IMG/VR virus record: IMGVR_UViG_3300017745_000004
Coordinates: 1-63,029 of that record
Reading direction: 5' to 3' (one strand)
From: a virus
DNA: 63,029 nucleotides
Position 1 is the first letter of the stretch. The number at the start of each line of letters is the position of its first letter. The notes under the pieces were generated by a model. It saw nothing but the letters and a program-made list of their open reading frames with translations. It searched no databases and was not told where the DNA came from. Position numbers and translations under genes: made by a program. Positions 36,163 to 44,433 of the stretch are shown here, one piece after another.

Positions 36163-37488
36163 TCAGAGATCAGGCGACGGAAGGATCAGGCCGCCTGTGG
36201 GTGAGTAGATCGAGCCCTCTTCGGGCCGACCCACGATGATGGGCTGTTCACGGAGCAGCCCGAGGCGCTCATGCAGAACGACGAAGTTCTGAGACGCTGG
36301 CTCCGCGTCGGCGCGAATGCTCTTGGCGAACTCGCTGAAGCCGATCAGCGATCCGTTCGCAAAGCCCCACGGCGTAACGAGCCGCGTGTGGAAGTGTCCG
36401 CTGAAGATGAACTTGACCGGCCTGCGCTGTTGCGCCTCGGTCAGCATCACCTTCTTGTGGCCCTTCACGATGTTCGCTGCGGGGCCGATGAAGCCGGTGC
36501 CCCCGCCTGCGCTCATGCGGTCGCCGTGCGTGAGCAGCGTCGGCCACCCGACGATGTCGAAGTACGCGTCGAACGCCCTGGTCGAATAGAACTTGAAGTT
36601 CGGATAGTTCTTCAGCGACATCTCGACGAAGTCGAAGACGAGCGTGTCATACGACTGAAGGGCTGCGAGCTTTGCGCGCGGCTTGCCAGGCGTCGAGCGG
36701 CCGTGATTGCCGGGCACGCCGATGACGATGATCTCGACATCGTGGCCCCAATGCTCTTTCAGTTCGAGCGACCAACGGAGCGCGCCGCTCGCGATGTTCT
36801 GCGAGGCCGCTTTGCACTGTTCGTACGCGGTGCCGTAGTCGGTCTCCGCCAGCTCGGGATGCAGACCGTGGCCGCTGATGAGATCGCCGCCGAGCAACAG
36901 ATAGATTCTGAAAGGCGCTCCGTCTGAGCGCGGCCAGGATGAGGTCGTCAGGATCGAGGCCGTCTCGAACAACCGGCCGAAGCGCTTCCGCGCGATGTCA
37001 CGGTCGAACATGTTGACGCCCATCATCTCTTCGAGGTTCACGACCTCGCCGTCATGGGTGTCGGACAGATGCAGGATGGCAGCCTGTCGGCCACGCTCGC
37101 CTTGCTGGAAGACCCAGGGCTTGCATATCGGCTCGACCGGCTCGAACGATAAGCCGAGGATCGAGGCGCGGTGATCCTCAGCGGCGACCAGACGGGCAGT
37201 CAGGTCTTTGAGCTGGCGCTTCAGGGCCTTCTCGTTCTGCTCGAAACGGTGCTTCTCCGCCAGGTCGAGCCGGACGGGCTCGGGCGCAGGCGGGGGCGTG
37301 AGCGGCAGCAAGGAGTCGACAGGGACAGCCTCGGCGGCTGACACGGCCTTGGTGACGACGCCTGCGGCCTTGAGCATCTTGCGGACGTGATCGCGCGTCA
37401 GACCCATCGCGTCGGCTGTTGCCTGCAAGTCCTTCAGCTCGACGTACTTGGCGAAAATCTCGTTCCGCCGTTTCAGGTTAACGGTCAA
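36163..37488 (-). CDS. metallophosphoesterase with N-terminal HTH, 441 aa
   Basis: C-terminal two-thirds: calcineurin-like phosphoesterase with SDTH (about 142-145), GGDLISGH (about 204), GNHGR (about 262), THGD (about 330) and SGHFHT (about 380). All the metal-binding motifs are present. N-terminal 45 residues form an HTH (DLQATADAMGLTRDHVRKML), followed by a coiled coil (about 75-105). Such proteins may be nucleases or phosphatases. The HTH suggests sequence-specific DNA binding. It has its own promoter and operator (37517-37561), unlike the structural genes. Confidence 0.82.
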   Translation of the reverse strand: MTVNLKRRNEIFAKYVELKDLQATADAMGLTRDHVRKMLKAAGVVTKAVSAAEAVPVDSLLPLTPPPAPEPVRLDLAEKHRFEQNEKALKRQLKDLTARLVAAEDHRASILGLSFEPVEPICKPWVFQQGERGRQAAILHLSDTHDGEVVNLEEMMGVNMFDRDIARKRFGRLFETASILTTSSWPRSDGAPFRIYLLLGGDLISGHGLHPELAETDYGTAYEQCKAASQNIASGALRWSLELKEHWGHDVEIIVIGVPGNHGRSTPGKPRAKLAALQSYDTLVFDFVEMSLKNYPNFKFYSTRAFDAYFDIVGWPTLLTHGDRMSAGGGTGFIGPAANIVKGHKKVMLTEAQQRRPVKFIFSGHFHTRLVTPWGFANGSLIGFSEFAKSIRADAEPASQNFVVLHERLGLLREQPIIVGRPEEGSIYSPTGGLILPSPDL

Positions 37489-37516
37489 AGGGGGTGGTCC
37501 TCATGGGTTCGGGACT

Positions 37517-37561
37517 GTAAGGTCTGCTATCTCACAGACCTATCGGTTCCGTCAATTAAAT
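37517..37561 (-). promoter_or_regulatory. double operator and leftward promoter
   Basis: Two overlapping dyads, GTAAGGT-N5-ATCTCAC (37517-37535) and GCTATCT-N5-ACCTATC (37526-37544), lie downstream of ATTTAATTGACG (37561-37550 on the minus strand). The second dyad covers the -10. It controls the metallophosphoesterase/hydrolase pair. Confidence 0.75.
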
Positions 37562-37573
37562 GGCAGTCCACAC

Positions 37574-37608
37574 GAAAAGAGGCCCGCAGCCGGTCAGGAC
37601 TGCGGGCC
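37574..37608 (-). terminator. terminator of the lysis cassette
   Basis: GGCCCGCAG (37581-37589) pairs with CTGCGGGCC (37600-37608); on the minus strand it is followed by TCTTTT. It lies after Rz1 and separates late transcription from the promoter at 37550. Confidence 0.85.
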
Positions 37609-37646
37609 GCCTCGGGGTCTCCGGCAGGTATCCCGTCTGCGCCGGA

Positions 37647-37970
37647 TCACTTCGACTGATAGGCGTTACGCTGATCGGCGAAGCACTCACGGGCCGCAGC
37701 GTTGTATTCGTGCTGCTCGACCATCGCGGCTTGAGTTCGCCTCAGAACGACGCGCCTCATGATCGGCTTGCCGTGTGCGTCGACGACACCAGGGATCGGA
37801 ACGTCAACGATCAATCGTTCGCATTCGGAGGGCAGGTCGACTGCCTGCTTTGGACTTAGCGTCCTTGTGTCGCTCGATGTCACGCAGCCACCGAGCGTCA
37901 GAGTCGTCAGTGTACTCAGGAGGACAGGCAGGCTTGCCCGTCGCGGCCTGTAGAAGCTGTTGGTCCTCAT
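37647..37970 (-). CDS. Rz1: Rz1-like outer membrane spanin, 107 aa
   Basis: The N-terminal signal sequence ends in LTLGGC, a lipobox, so the mature protein is an outer-membrane lipoprotein. The gene starts inside the Rz gene in another frame and extends beyond it, the standard Rz/Rz1 arrangement. It pairs with the inner-membrane spanin to fuse the membranes in the last step of lysis. Confidence 0.82.
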   Translation of the reverse strand: MRTNSFYRPRRASLPVLLSTLTTLTLGGCVTSSDTRTLSPKQAVDLPSECERLIVDVPIPGVVDAHGKPIMRRVVLRRTQAAMVEQHEYNAAARECFADQRNAYQSK

Positions 37971-38310
37971 AGTCCTTGACCATCTGTTCGAGTTGATCTT
38001 TGCGGGAGCTGACCTCGGACAAGCTCTTGTCGGCTTTCGCCTGCATGTCAGCTTGGATGAGCGCGTCGCGCTTCTGGCGATCCAGCTCAGCTTGCTTCTC
38101 GGCGTCGTCCCACTTCCTTTGCCACGCGGCGTCCTTCGCCTTCACGGCCTCGACGAGATTGCCGTGTTCATGCCAGACGCCGATCCAGAACAGGCAGAAC
38201 CCGGCGACGAGCGCCGCGCCTACTGGCGTGGAGATGAAGTCGCAGAAGCCCTTCCAGAGCTTACCGCCGATCAGGCTGATGGCTTGCCAGGTCAGCCAGG
38301 CCGGGATCAT
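37804..38310 (-). CDS. Rz: Rz-like inner membrane spanin, 168 aa
   Basis: One membrane helix (about 28-46, PVGAALVAGFCLFWIGVW) is followed by a long periplasmic coiled coil rich in Lys/Glu/Gln (about 50-120). It overlaps the endolysin gene by four bases and carries the Rz1 start inside it. The N-terminus is longer than in lambda Rz. Confidence 0.82.
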   Translation of the reverse strand: MIPAWLTWQAISLIGGKLWKGFCDFISTPVGAALVAGFCLFWIGVWHEHGNLVEAVKAKDAAWQRKWDDAEKQAELDRQKRDALIQADMQAKADKSLSEVSSRKDQLEQMVKDYEDQQLLQAATGKPACPPEYTDDSDARWLRDIERHKDAKSKAGSRPALRMRTIDR

Positions 38311-38831
38311 TCGATCCTCCCGGCCTTCGCTGCGGGAATGCCGTCACTGCACAGCGCGATCTCGTCGATGCGCCGGTTGAGCAGGCCTTGACGGAAGCGG
38401 CCCCCAGAGAGGGTGTACTTACGCATGCCTTCGCAGGCAGCCTCGTACTCGCGCTTGTTCAGAAGCTCGACGGTGCTCGAATGGCAGAACCGATATTCGC
38501 CGACGTTGTAGTTGAAGTCGATGAACGAGGCGAGCATCTTGGCCGAGATCGGCACGTAGATGCACGACACGGCGCTATTGGCATAGCGGACGAGCTTCTT
38601 CGAGAGCATCTGCGTACACTCTCGCGGAGTGAAACGCTGCCCCACTTTCACGGGGCCTTCAGTCTCGCCGTAGCACCAGGTGACCGGCTTGCCCGTTCCG
38701 ATCTGGTCGATCTTCGCGGTGTACCAGACGCCTTCGTGCTTCTGCACGCTCGGGATGGCGATGGGGATAGCGGCGGCGATCAGTGCGGCGACCGACATGC
38801 CCCCGACGAGTTGGCGCTTTGTGGGTGCCAT
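38307..38831 (-). CDS. SAR-type endolysin, GH24 lysozyme, 174 aa
   Basis: Cleaves the murein glycan. The N-terminal Ala/Gly-rich weakly hydrophobic segment (about 10-28) is a signal-anchor-release type helix, as in phage 21 R. The catalytic set is E33 in KHEGVWY, D42, and T51 before WCYGET. Several Cys could serve in activation by disulphide exchange. It lies between the holin and the spanins. Confidence 0.85.
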   Translation of the reverse strand: MAPTKRQLVGGMSVAALIAAAIPIAIPSVQKHEGVWYTAKIDQIGTGKPVTWCYGETEGPVKVGQRFTPRECTQMLSKKLVRYANSAVSCIYVPISAKMLASFIDFNYNVGEYRFCHSSTVELLNKREYEAACEGMRKYTLSGGRFRQGLLNRRIDEIALCSDGIPAAKAGRIE

Positions 38832-38832
38832 G

Positions 38833-39057
38833 TCAGTCTTCCTTTTCTTGGGCGATGAATCTCGATGCGAGTGCGCCCACCGTGCAGACGAGCGTGAGCA
38901 CCGAGAAAAGGTTGTAGTTGAAGAAGGTCTCGTATCTCGGCAGCACTGCGTTCGCGCCTTCGAACAGACACGACAGGCCGAGGAAGCGCACAGACCAAGA
39001 GCGCTTCACCACCCATCGCCAGTCGGCGACGAGCCGAGCTTCTATTTGCTTGAACAT
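38833..39057 (-). CDS. holin-like protein (DUF7940-type), 74 aa
   Basis: A basic N-terminal half (DWRWVVKRSWSVRFLGLS) and a C-terminal membrane helix (about 48-66, NLFSVLTLVCTVGALASRFIAQ) match small phage proteins found beside endolysins and now grouped as holin-like. It starts the lysis cassette right after a hairpin at 39073. The SAR endolysin next to it would fit a pinholin, though only one to two helices are visible. Confidence 0.65.
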   Translation of the reverse strand: MFKQIEARLVADWRWVVKRSWSVRFLGLSCLFEGANAVLPRYETFFNYNLFSVLTLVCTVGALASRFIAQEKED

Positions 39058-39072
39058 GGGTGATCCTTGAAT

Positions 39073-39107
39073 GCAGAACGGCCGCCCCGAGGGACGGCCG
39101 TTTCTGC
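39073..39107 (-). terminator. hairpin between tail fibre and lysis genes
   Basis: GCAGAACGGCCG and CGGCCGTTTCTGC flank CCCCGAGGGA. The same CGGCCGCCCCGAGGGACGGCCG core recurs at 56271-56292. With a short T-run it could be a partial terminator that lets some late transcripts through. Confidence 0.65.
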
Positions 39108-39129
39108 GACTGATAGAGCTGAGAGGCTG

Positions 39130-39639
39130 TTAGTGCAGCGCCCCTGCGGCCCGGAAGAACGCGTCGATATCCAGCGGCGTCATGTTCTGTGACGTGCAGA
39201 AAATCTTCACCATCGGATGATTGCGCTCCACGGTCTGTCCGCCGAGCAGGTGCATGCGGGCATCGAACGCGTCGTTCGCCGACATCGCCGCAACCACCGT
39301 CTCGATCTTCGCGGGCAGCGTGCGCCGGTTGTCATAGACCGCGAGCGCTTCGTCCTGCGTGATGATCCCCGCGATGGCGAGCTGTTGGAAGAACTGACGG
39401 AGCGAGATGTCGCCGCAGGGCCAGCCGTACGGGACGAGCTGCGCGCGGATCGTGTCCTCCGTCTGGTTGGCCGCGCCGTTACCCGGCCAGGGCGACGGCA
39501 CCAGCCCCATCGACTGCCACGCCTGGAAGGCGGCGTCGCTCGCCGCGACGAGTGACATCGTAGCGGTGCTGTAGATGCGACCGTCTTCCGACAGGAAGTA
39601 CCAGTTCATCGGGTTGAAAGGGGTAGAAAACAAGGTCAT
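39130..39639 (-). CDS. tail fibre-associated protein, 169 aa
   Basis: The start is the ATG at 39639, in ATGA overlap with the fibre gene before it. The opening NPMNWYFLSEDGRIYSTA and the following acidic region resemble proteins placed after phage fibre genes that assemble or cap the fibre. The function is inferred from position and this opening. Confidence 0.55.
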   Translation of the reverse strand: MTLFSTPFNPMNWYFLSEDGRIYSTATMSLVAASDAAFQAWQSMGLVPSPWPGNGAANQTEDTIRAQLVPYGWPCGDISLRQFFQQLAIAGIITQDEALAVYDNRRTLPAKIETVVAAMSANDAFDARMHLLGGQTVERNHPMVKIFCTSQNMTPLDIDAFFRAAGALH

Positions 39640-40712
39640 GAGAAGGTAGCTCCTGAAGCGAGAACGCCAGCGGTGCTGCCGGGGATTGTCTTGCCGCCCG
39701 TGAGGAACGCACCGCTCTGATAACCGTAGTAGGCAGGGCCGGTCGCCGTTCCGCTGAAGCCGCCGACCAGATAGACCGAGCCAACCGCTCCGGCGTATAT
39801 GGTGCCGACCGAGAACGCCGGGGTGCCGACCAACGTCACCGTGCAACTTGTCTGCACCGAAACGCTTCCGCCAACCTGCGCCGAGAGCGCCGAGGCACTG
39901 TTGCCCTGAATGTTGACGTTGCCGTTGATATTGACCGAGCCGCCGCTGACGCCGTTGATATGATAGTTCGGCGAGGTAGCACCGAACTGCGCCGTCACGT
40001 TGCTCATCGAGATCGTGCCGGTGTACGCAGCCTGGATCAACTGCATGTCGGTGCGCGTGGTATAGACGGTGAGACCACGCAAGTTCAGAGCAGCACCACC
40101 CGCGTAAACGAGCGCGGAGTAGCCGGTGAGCGTCGGCGGGGCCTGGATGACGTAGGCCGACTGGTTCGCCGGATCACCAACGATGTTGACGCCGGTCATC
40201 GGGGCGACGACGGTGACAAACCCGACATACGTTCCGGGGTTGCCGAGCTGAATATTCAGGATTTTGCCGCCGAGCGACCAGATGTTCTGCGCGTAATTGA
40301 GCGCGGCCTGGATCGTAGCGAACGCCTTGGCGGACGTATTCGCGGAGCCGTCAGCCGTTGCGTCGTTGCCGTCCGTCCGAACGTAAAGCGTCGGGTTGCC
40401 ATACGGCACCGTGCCAACAGTCGGCGTGCCGCCTCCACCGCCGCCCATGTTCGCTTGGATCATGGACAGCACGGCCTGATAGACCATCGTGTCCGTGGCG
40501 TCGTCGAGCGTGACGCCTGCTTGGCGCACAAGGTAGCGGAGGTTGCCGATGAAGACGTTGAAGAAGTCGGCCGTCGCGAACGTGCCGTCCTTCGCGCCAG
40601 CGGCCGAACAGTTCTTGAACCACGTATCAGTGCCCGCACTGGCCTTCGGGTCGGCAGGCGGGCGCGCGGTCGAATAGTTCGGGCCTTGCGGCCCAAACGC
40701 TGTACCAGTCAT
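39636..40712 (-). CDS. tail fibre/tailspike with beta-helix, 358 aa
   Basis: The N-terminal ~65 residues (FGPQGPNYSTA...DFFNVFIGNLRYLVRQAG) match the N-terminus of the next fibre gene, so both probably attach to the same baseplate point. After a poly-Gly linker (about 90-95), YVRTDGNDATADGS...AFATIQAALNYA is a pectin-lyase-like beta-helix opening, and Gly/Thr/Val repeats follow. Likely binds or degrades a surface glycan. The gene order (after gp48-like) is that of tail fibres in Mu-like tails. Confidence 0.8.
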   Translation of the reverse strand: MTGTAFGPQGPNYSTARPPADPKASAGTDTWFKNCSAAGAKDGTFATADFFNVFIGNLRYLVRQAGVTLDDATDTMVYQAVLSMIQANMGGGGGGTPTVGTVPYGNPTLYVRTDGNDATADGSANTSAKAFATIQAALNYAQNIWSLGGKILNIQLGNPGTYVGFVTVVAPMTGVNIVGDPANQSAYVIQAPPTLTGYSALVYAGGAALNLRGLTVYTTRTDMQLIQAAYTGTISMSNVTAQFGATSPNYHINGVSGGSVNINGNVNIQGNSASALSAQVGGSVSVQTSCTVTLVGTPAFSVGTIYAGAVGSVYLVGGFSGTATGPAYYGYQSGAFLTGGKTIPGSTAGVLASGATFS

Positions 40713-40754
40713 GTGATGGTGTCTCCTGGGGAATTGTTTTGGGGAGGCGCGGTC

Positions 40755-42233
40755 TTAATGAACCGAGCCCGCTACCCAAACGTTGTAGGCGAACGCCGAG
40801 CCCGAGCTGACCGAACCCGCTGGCGTGACGTAGTGGTATCCTTCCGTGAACGGACTCAGCGCTACGCGCGTCGAAAGAGGCAGCACACGGCCGCTGCCGT
40901 CTGTGTTAGCCGTTGACGCGTAGCCGGTCTGCGAGTTGTCGAGAAACACAAGCAGCGAAGCGATCAAACCAGCGGTCGACGAGTAGTAGCCCCCCGATAC
41001 GCTGAAATCTCCGCCCTCATCTGCCCACGCCAAAAACTCACAGCGCGACGGCCCAGCCAGCTCTTGCGGCGTAGCGTTGAGCCCCACACTGCTGCCTGTC
41101 TGCGCCCCCGTCATCCGCAGCGGCGGTCGATTGAACCACGACCGAACAAAACGTTGGGAGCTAGTGTCCGTCCACGCAGGACCAGCGATGGGGCGGGCCA
41201 TGCCGACAAGGGTCTTCGTGTTGTCGCCGGTCATGATCTCAACGCCCTCGTTACCGGCTGTGGTGTCGGTAGAGTGTCCGTTCGTCGACGCTACGAGAGC
41301 GTTGACTGTGCCGCCGCTTTGCGTGGCGTAGATGTAGTAAAGCGTTCCAGCGGTCAGCCCGGTCGCCGCGAGCGTGACACCCGCTGACGGAATGATGCAG
41401 GGTGTGCCCGCTACCGTCAGATACTTGCCTCGAAAACGGTTGAGCGAGAGATTGCCGCCGTTGAGCGAGAGACGGCACTGCCCGAGCACCGGCTGCACGA
41501 CTCCCGCCACGCTGATGTTGGTGAGCTGCGAACCGTCGACAGCGGGCAGCTTACCAGTCGTGGCGTCGAGCTGAACGACGTTGCCAGCCGCCACGCCTAC
41601 GTTCTTCGTCGCAGCCGTTCCGAGCCCCGAGACTTGCGTCGATGCGATGCCAGTCAGCTTAGACCCGTCGATAGCAGGGAGTTTGCTATCCGAGCCAAGC
41701 TGCACGATCTGGTTGGCACCAGTACCGACATTCAGGAACGCGGCCGAACCCAACGCTGGCTTGCCGTTCAGGTCGGCATAGTTGCCAGTGAACGCCACGT
41801 TCATCAGCTTTACGTTCTGCTGGAACTGCAAAACCTGCGAGGGAGACAACGTCTGATTCTTGTCGAACCGGACGCAAGCATTGATCTGGCCGGTAAGCGT
41901 CGTCCACACCTGGGGATCGTCGTTGATGGCAGCCGCGAGCTGCGCGACCGTCTGAAGGTTTCCTGGCGCACCCTCCCCGATTACGCCGAGAATGCCTTGG
42001 TGCAGGGCGTTCACGCTGCCAGGAGGCAAGCCCGCTGCGCCACCCTGGGATACGACGTACTCAAGATTGGAGATGATGCGGTTGTAGAAAGCCGCATCGA
42101 GCACCGTACCGTCTGACATACCGGGCGCTGACGCGTCCTTCACATACGTCTGTTGCGCGCCGTAGCGCTGGCGCTGCGTGCCATCAGGCAATGCAGTCGC
42201 AGCGTTGGCGTTCTGAGGTCCGAAAAGACTCAT
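40755..42233 (-). CDS. long tail fibre protein, 492 aa
   Basis: N-terminus shares the attachment domain of the 39636 protein (FGPQNANAATALPDGT...AAFYNRIISNLEYVVSQGG). The middle holds repeats of the type GSKLTG/GSQLTN and LGTAATKNVG (about 175-265), common in fibre shafts; the C-terminal ~200 residues form a distinct tip. The start is the ATG at 42233, overlapping the previous stop; upstream codons belong to the gp48-like gene. Confidence 0.82.
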   Translation of the reverse strand: MSLFGPQNANAATALPDGTQRQRYGAQQTYVKDASAPGMSDGTVLDAAFYNRIISNLEYVVSQGGAAGLPPGSVNALHQGILGVIGEGAPGNLQTVAQLAAAINDDPQVWTTLTGQINACVRFDKNQTLSPSQVLQFQQNVKLMNVAFTGNYADLNGKPALGSAAFLNVGTGANQIVQLGSDSKLPAIDGSKLTGIASTQVSGLGTAATKNVGVAAGNVVQLDATTGKLPAVDGSQLTNISVAGVVQPVLGQCRLSLNGGNLSLNRFRGKYLTVAGTPCIIPSAGVTLAATGLTAGTLYYIYATQSGGTVNALVASTNGHSTDTTAGNEGVEIMTGDNTKTLVGMARPIAGPAWTDTSSQRFVRSWFNRPPLRMTGAQTGSSVGLNATPQELAGPSRCEFLAWADEGGDFSVSGGYYSSTAGLIASLLVFLDNSQTGYASTANTDGSGRVLPLSTRVALSPFTEGYHYVTPAGSVSSGSAFAYNVWVAGSVH

Positions 42234-43330
42234 GGCTGAAGAATTTCCACGTTCAACACGGTGTGTGCGGGCTTGATGCGGTTGAGAAAGCACAGCACGA
42301 ACGTCGGCGTGTCGCCGACCGTGTTATCGTTGCAGATGGGTGTTCCGCCGATCTCACCATCGGCATTCGGGAAGGTGATGTTGCCCGCCATCAGACAACC
42401 GGCCTGACTGCCCGGATCGGTGTTCGGCGCTGCGGCTGCTTGCGCGGCTTGCGCCGCTTGCGAGGCCGCCAGGTCGACAGTCACCGTCCACACGAACGCG
42501 TGCCCCCACTCACTGTAGTTTCCGTTGTCGTCATACGCGCCAGCGGTGTGCAGCTTGGGTGTGATGACGCCATCGGACGGAACGTCGGTGCGCGGGCACT
42601 CGAAGTCGAAGCGCAGCGCCTCGTCCTGGCAGTACGTGCTGGACGGTGCGACGTTGTCGGGCGGGTTGAAATCGTAGTAGCCGCAGATGAAGCAACACGA
42701 CTCGTCAGTGTCCGGCCCCTGGCCGAGATTGCTACCAGGCACCAGGCACGACGCCCCGTTGGTGTAGCCGTTCTCCCACTTATCCGGATCGGGATGGTGG
42801 ACGACTTCGCCGTAATCGCAGGGCTGCCGCTGACCGTATCCGATCATGCTGCCATAACCGGCATACGTCGGCGTGGGACCGAGAGGCGTGCATCCGACCT
42901 CGAAGCATCCGGCGATGGGCTCGGGGATATCCGTCGTGTCTTCGCAGGTGATCGACCAGCCCGAGAGCTGCGCCATCTGCACGAAATAATCGCACGTAGC
43001 GCCGCCTTGCGCCGCGACCTTGATGCACAGGTTATGGCCGTACGGATCGCACTCGTCGTCTAACCCGTACTCTGCGATCCACTGATCGAGCGACTCGTTG
43101 ACCGTCTTGCAGAAGAACTCGTCGACGTACTTGCAGAGCCGTTGGTAGGTGTAGGAGAGCACGTTAGCGTATGCTCTCCAATAGGAGTTCTGGACCGTAC
43201 CCTCAACCGCCGCGCCATCCCAGGCCGGACCAGGCGGCATGAGACCAAGCACGGCGGGCAAGGCGTCGTCGGTGTTCTGCGGACACCAATGCGGGTCCTG
43301 TGGCCCCTGCGGGCATGAAAGCACAGGCAT
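42230..43330 (-). CDS. gp48-like (DUF2313) baseplate protein with Cys-rich extension, 366 aa
   Basis: Residues 20-125 (LPAVLGLMPPGPAWDGAAVEGT...NESLDQWIAEYGL) are the DUF2313/Mu gp48 domain that joins baseplate to fibres. The normal length is about 190 aa. Here the C-terminal half is extended, Tyr/Pro/Gly-rich, and the whole protein has about 20 Cys, very unusual for a virion protein. The extension may mediate fibre docking or be stabilised by metals or disulphides. Confidence 0.75.
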   Translation of the reverse strand: MPVLSCPQGPQDPHWCPQNTDDALPAVLGLMPPGPAWDGAAVEGTVQNSYWRAYANVLSYTYQRLCKYVDEFFCKTVNESLDQWIAEYGLDDECDPYGHNLCIKVAAQGGATCDYFVQMAQLSGWSITCEDTTDIPEPIAGCFEVGCTPLGPTPTYAGYGSMIGYGQRQPCDYGEVVHHPDPDKWENGYTNGASCLVPGSNLGQGPDTDESCCFICGYYDFNPPDNVAPSSTYCQDEALRFDFECPRTDVPSDGVITPKLHTAGAYDDNGNYSEWGHAFVWTVTVDLAASQAAQAAQAAAAPNTDPGSQAGCLMAGNITFPNADGEIGGTPICNDNTVGDTPTFVLCFLNRIKPAHTVLNVEILQP

Positions 43331-43338
43331 GGTGTATC

Positions 43339-44433
43339 CTAGCTGCTAGTGTTGCTGCTCTTGGTGAAGGTCACGCTCCGCAGGCACGGCATGATGCCGG
43401 GGCCGAACGTGATGTCAGTCGACGGGGCGAACACCGTGTTGCTACGCTCGCCGGTCGCATTGCTGACCGCCTGTTCGATCCACGACCGCGAGAGCGTGAA
43501 GAGATCGCCAGGGATGCTCGGCACCGTCTCGCGCCGGAACATCGTTTGTAGTTCGGCGGCCACCGCTTCGCGAACGGCCTGCGTGTCGGGCTTCAGGTCT
43601 TGGATGACGATGTCGATGCAGTCCGCGACCGGCGCTTGAACGATAGGGATCGCCGTGGTCGGCTTCAGCCCGTCGATATGCGCCTGCACGGCCGCAACGT
43701 CCGCCGCCTGCGGAATGCCAGCAACGTACGTGTCGTCCATCAAGAACCAAATGCCGACCGTGCCACGGCCGAAGGCATTGGCCTTCACGAACGCCCGCGT
43801 AACGCCTGGCAGTTCCTTCGCCCACGCGATGTAATCGAAGTCGGCCCCACCATGCGGAGGGTATCGCTTGCGCGCCAGGATGCGCTCGCGGAGCTGATCG
43901 TCCGTCTCCTGATCCGCGCCCTGGCCGAGACCGACATCGTCAACGTTGACGGCCGTGAGATGCGCGATGTTCGTCGAGAGCGGTGCGCCGTAAGTTGTGT
44001 TGCCTGACTTACCTGCCACGTTGCACACGACTGGAATGGTCGCGCTCAGCGAATATTTTCCGATGTCTTTCGCGAGCGTCGACGTGAACTGAACGCCATC
44101 GCTGCGCGTGAAGACTGTCCCCTGTGCGACTGTCAGCGGCCAGGTGTCAGCCACCACGACCACATTGCCCTGCGAGTACGATGCGGGCTTGCGTGAGATG
44201 CCATAATCGGCACCATGACGTTCCAGCTCGTCGCCCGTGGCGGTCATGGCGAACCGTTGCCGGTCCATCCATTTGAGGCGGCCGAACACTTCCCACACCG
44301 CGCCGCCGATTACCTTGGCGCTGACGTAGATGTTGTTCGGCCAGATGAAGGCGTCAGTGCCGGGCGTCTCCGCCCTGAACGCGTTGCGAGCGCGCACCAC
44401 CATCGCCTTGATGTCGGGCATGTAGAATGCCAT
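43339..44433 (-). CDS. baseplate J-like wedge protein, 364 aa
   Basis: Matches the Mu gp47/P2 gpJ family: an N-terminal ANNIYVSAKVIG region, central RSDGVQFTS and acidic GQGADQETDDQLRERI, and PPHGGADFDYIAWA. It is the wedge of the contractile baseplate. Its stop is 8 bp from the gp48-like gene, and the start overlaps the gp46-like stop. Confidence 0.88.
   Translation of the reverse strand: MAFYMPDIKAMVVRARNAFRAETPGTDAFIWPNNIYVSAKVIGGAVWEVFGRLKWMDRQRFAMTATGDELERHGADYGISRKPASYSQGNVVVVADTWPLTVAQGTVFTRSDGVQFTSTLAKDIGKYSLSATIPVVCNVAGKSGNTTYGAPLSTNIAHLTAVNVDDVGLGQGADQETDDQLRERILARKRYPPHGGADFDYIAWAKELPGVTRAFVKANAFGRGTVGIWFLMDDTYVAGIPQAADVAAVQAHIDGLKPTTAIPIVQAPVADCIDIVIQDLKPDTQAVREAVAAELQTMFRRETVPSIPGDLFTLSRSWIEQAVSNATGERSNTVFAPSTDITFGPGIMPCLRSVTFTKSSNTSS

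Noticed and set aside
36836-36860. Another CTGATGAG resembling a hammerhead core
   Set aside because: It lies within the metallophosphoesterase gene and has no GAAA strand, stem III or cleavage triplet at the right distances.
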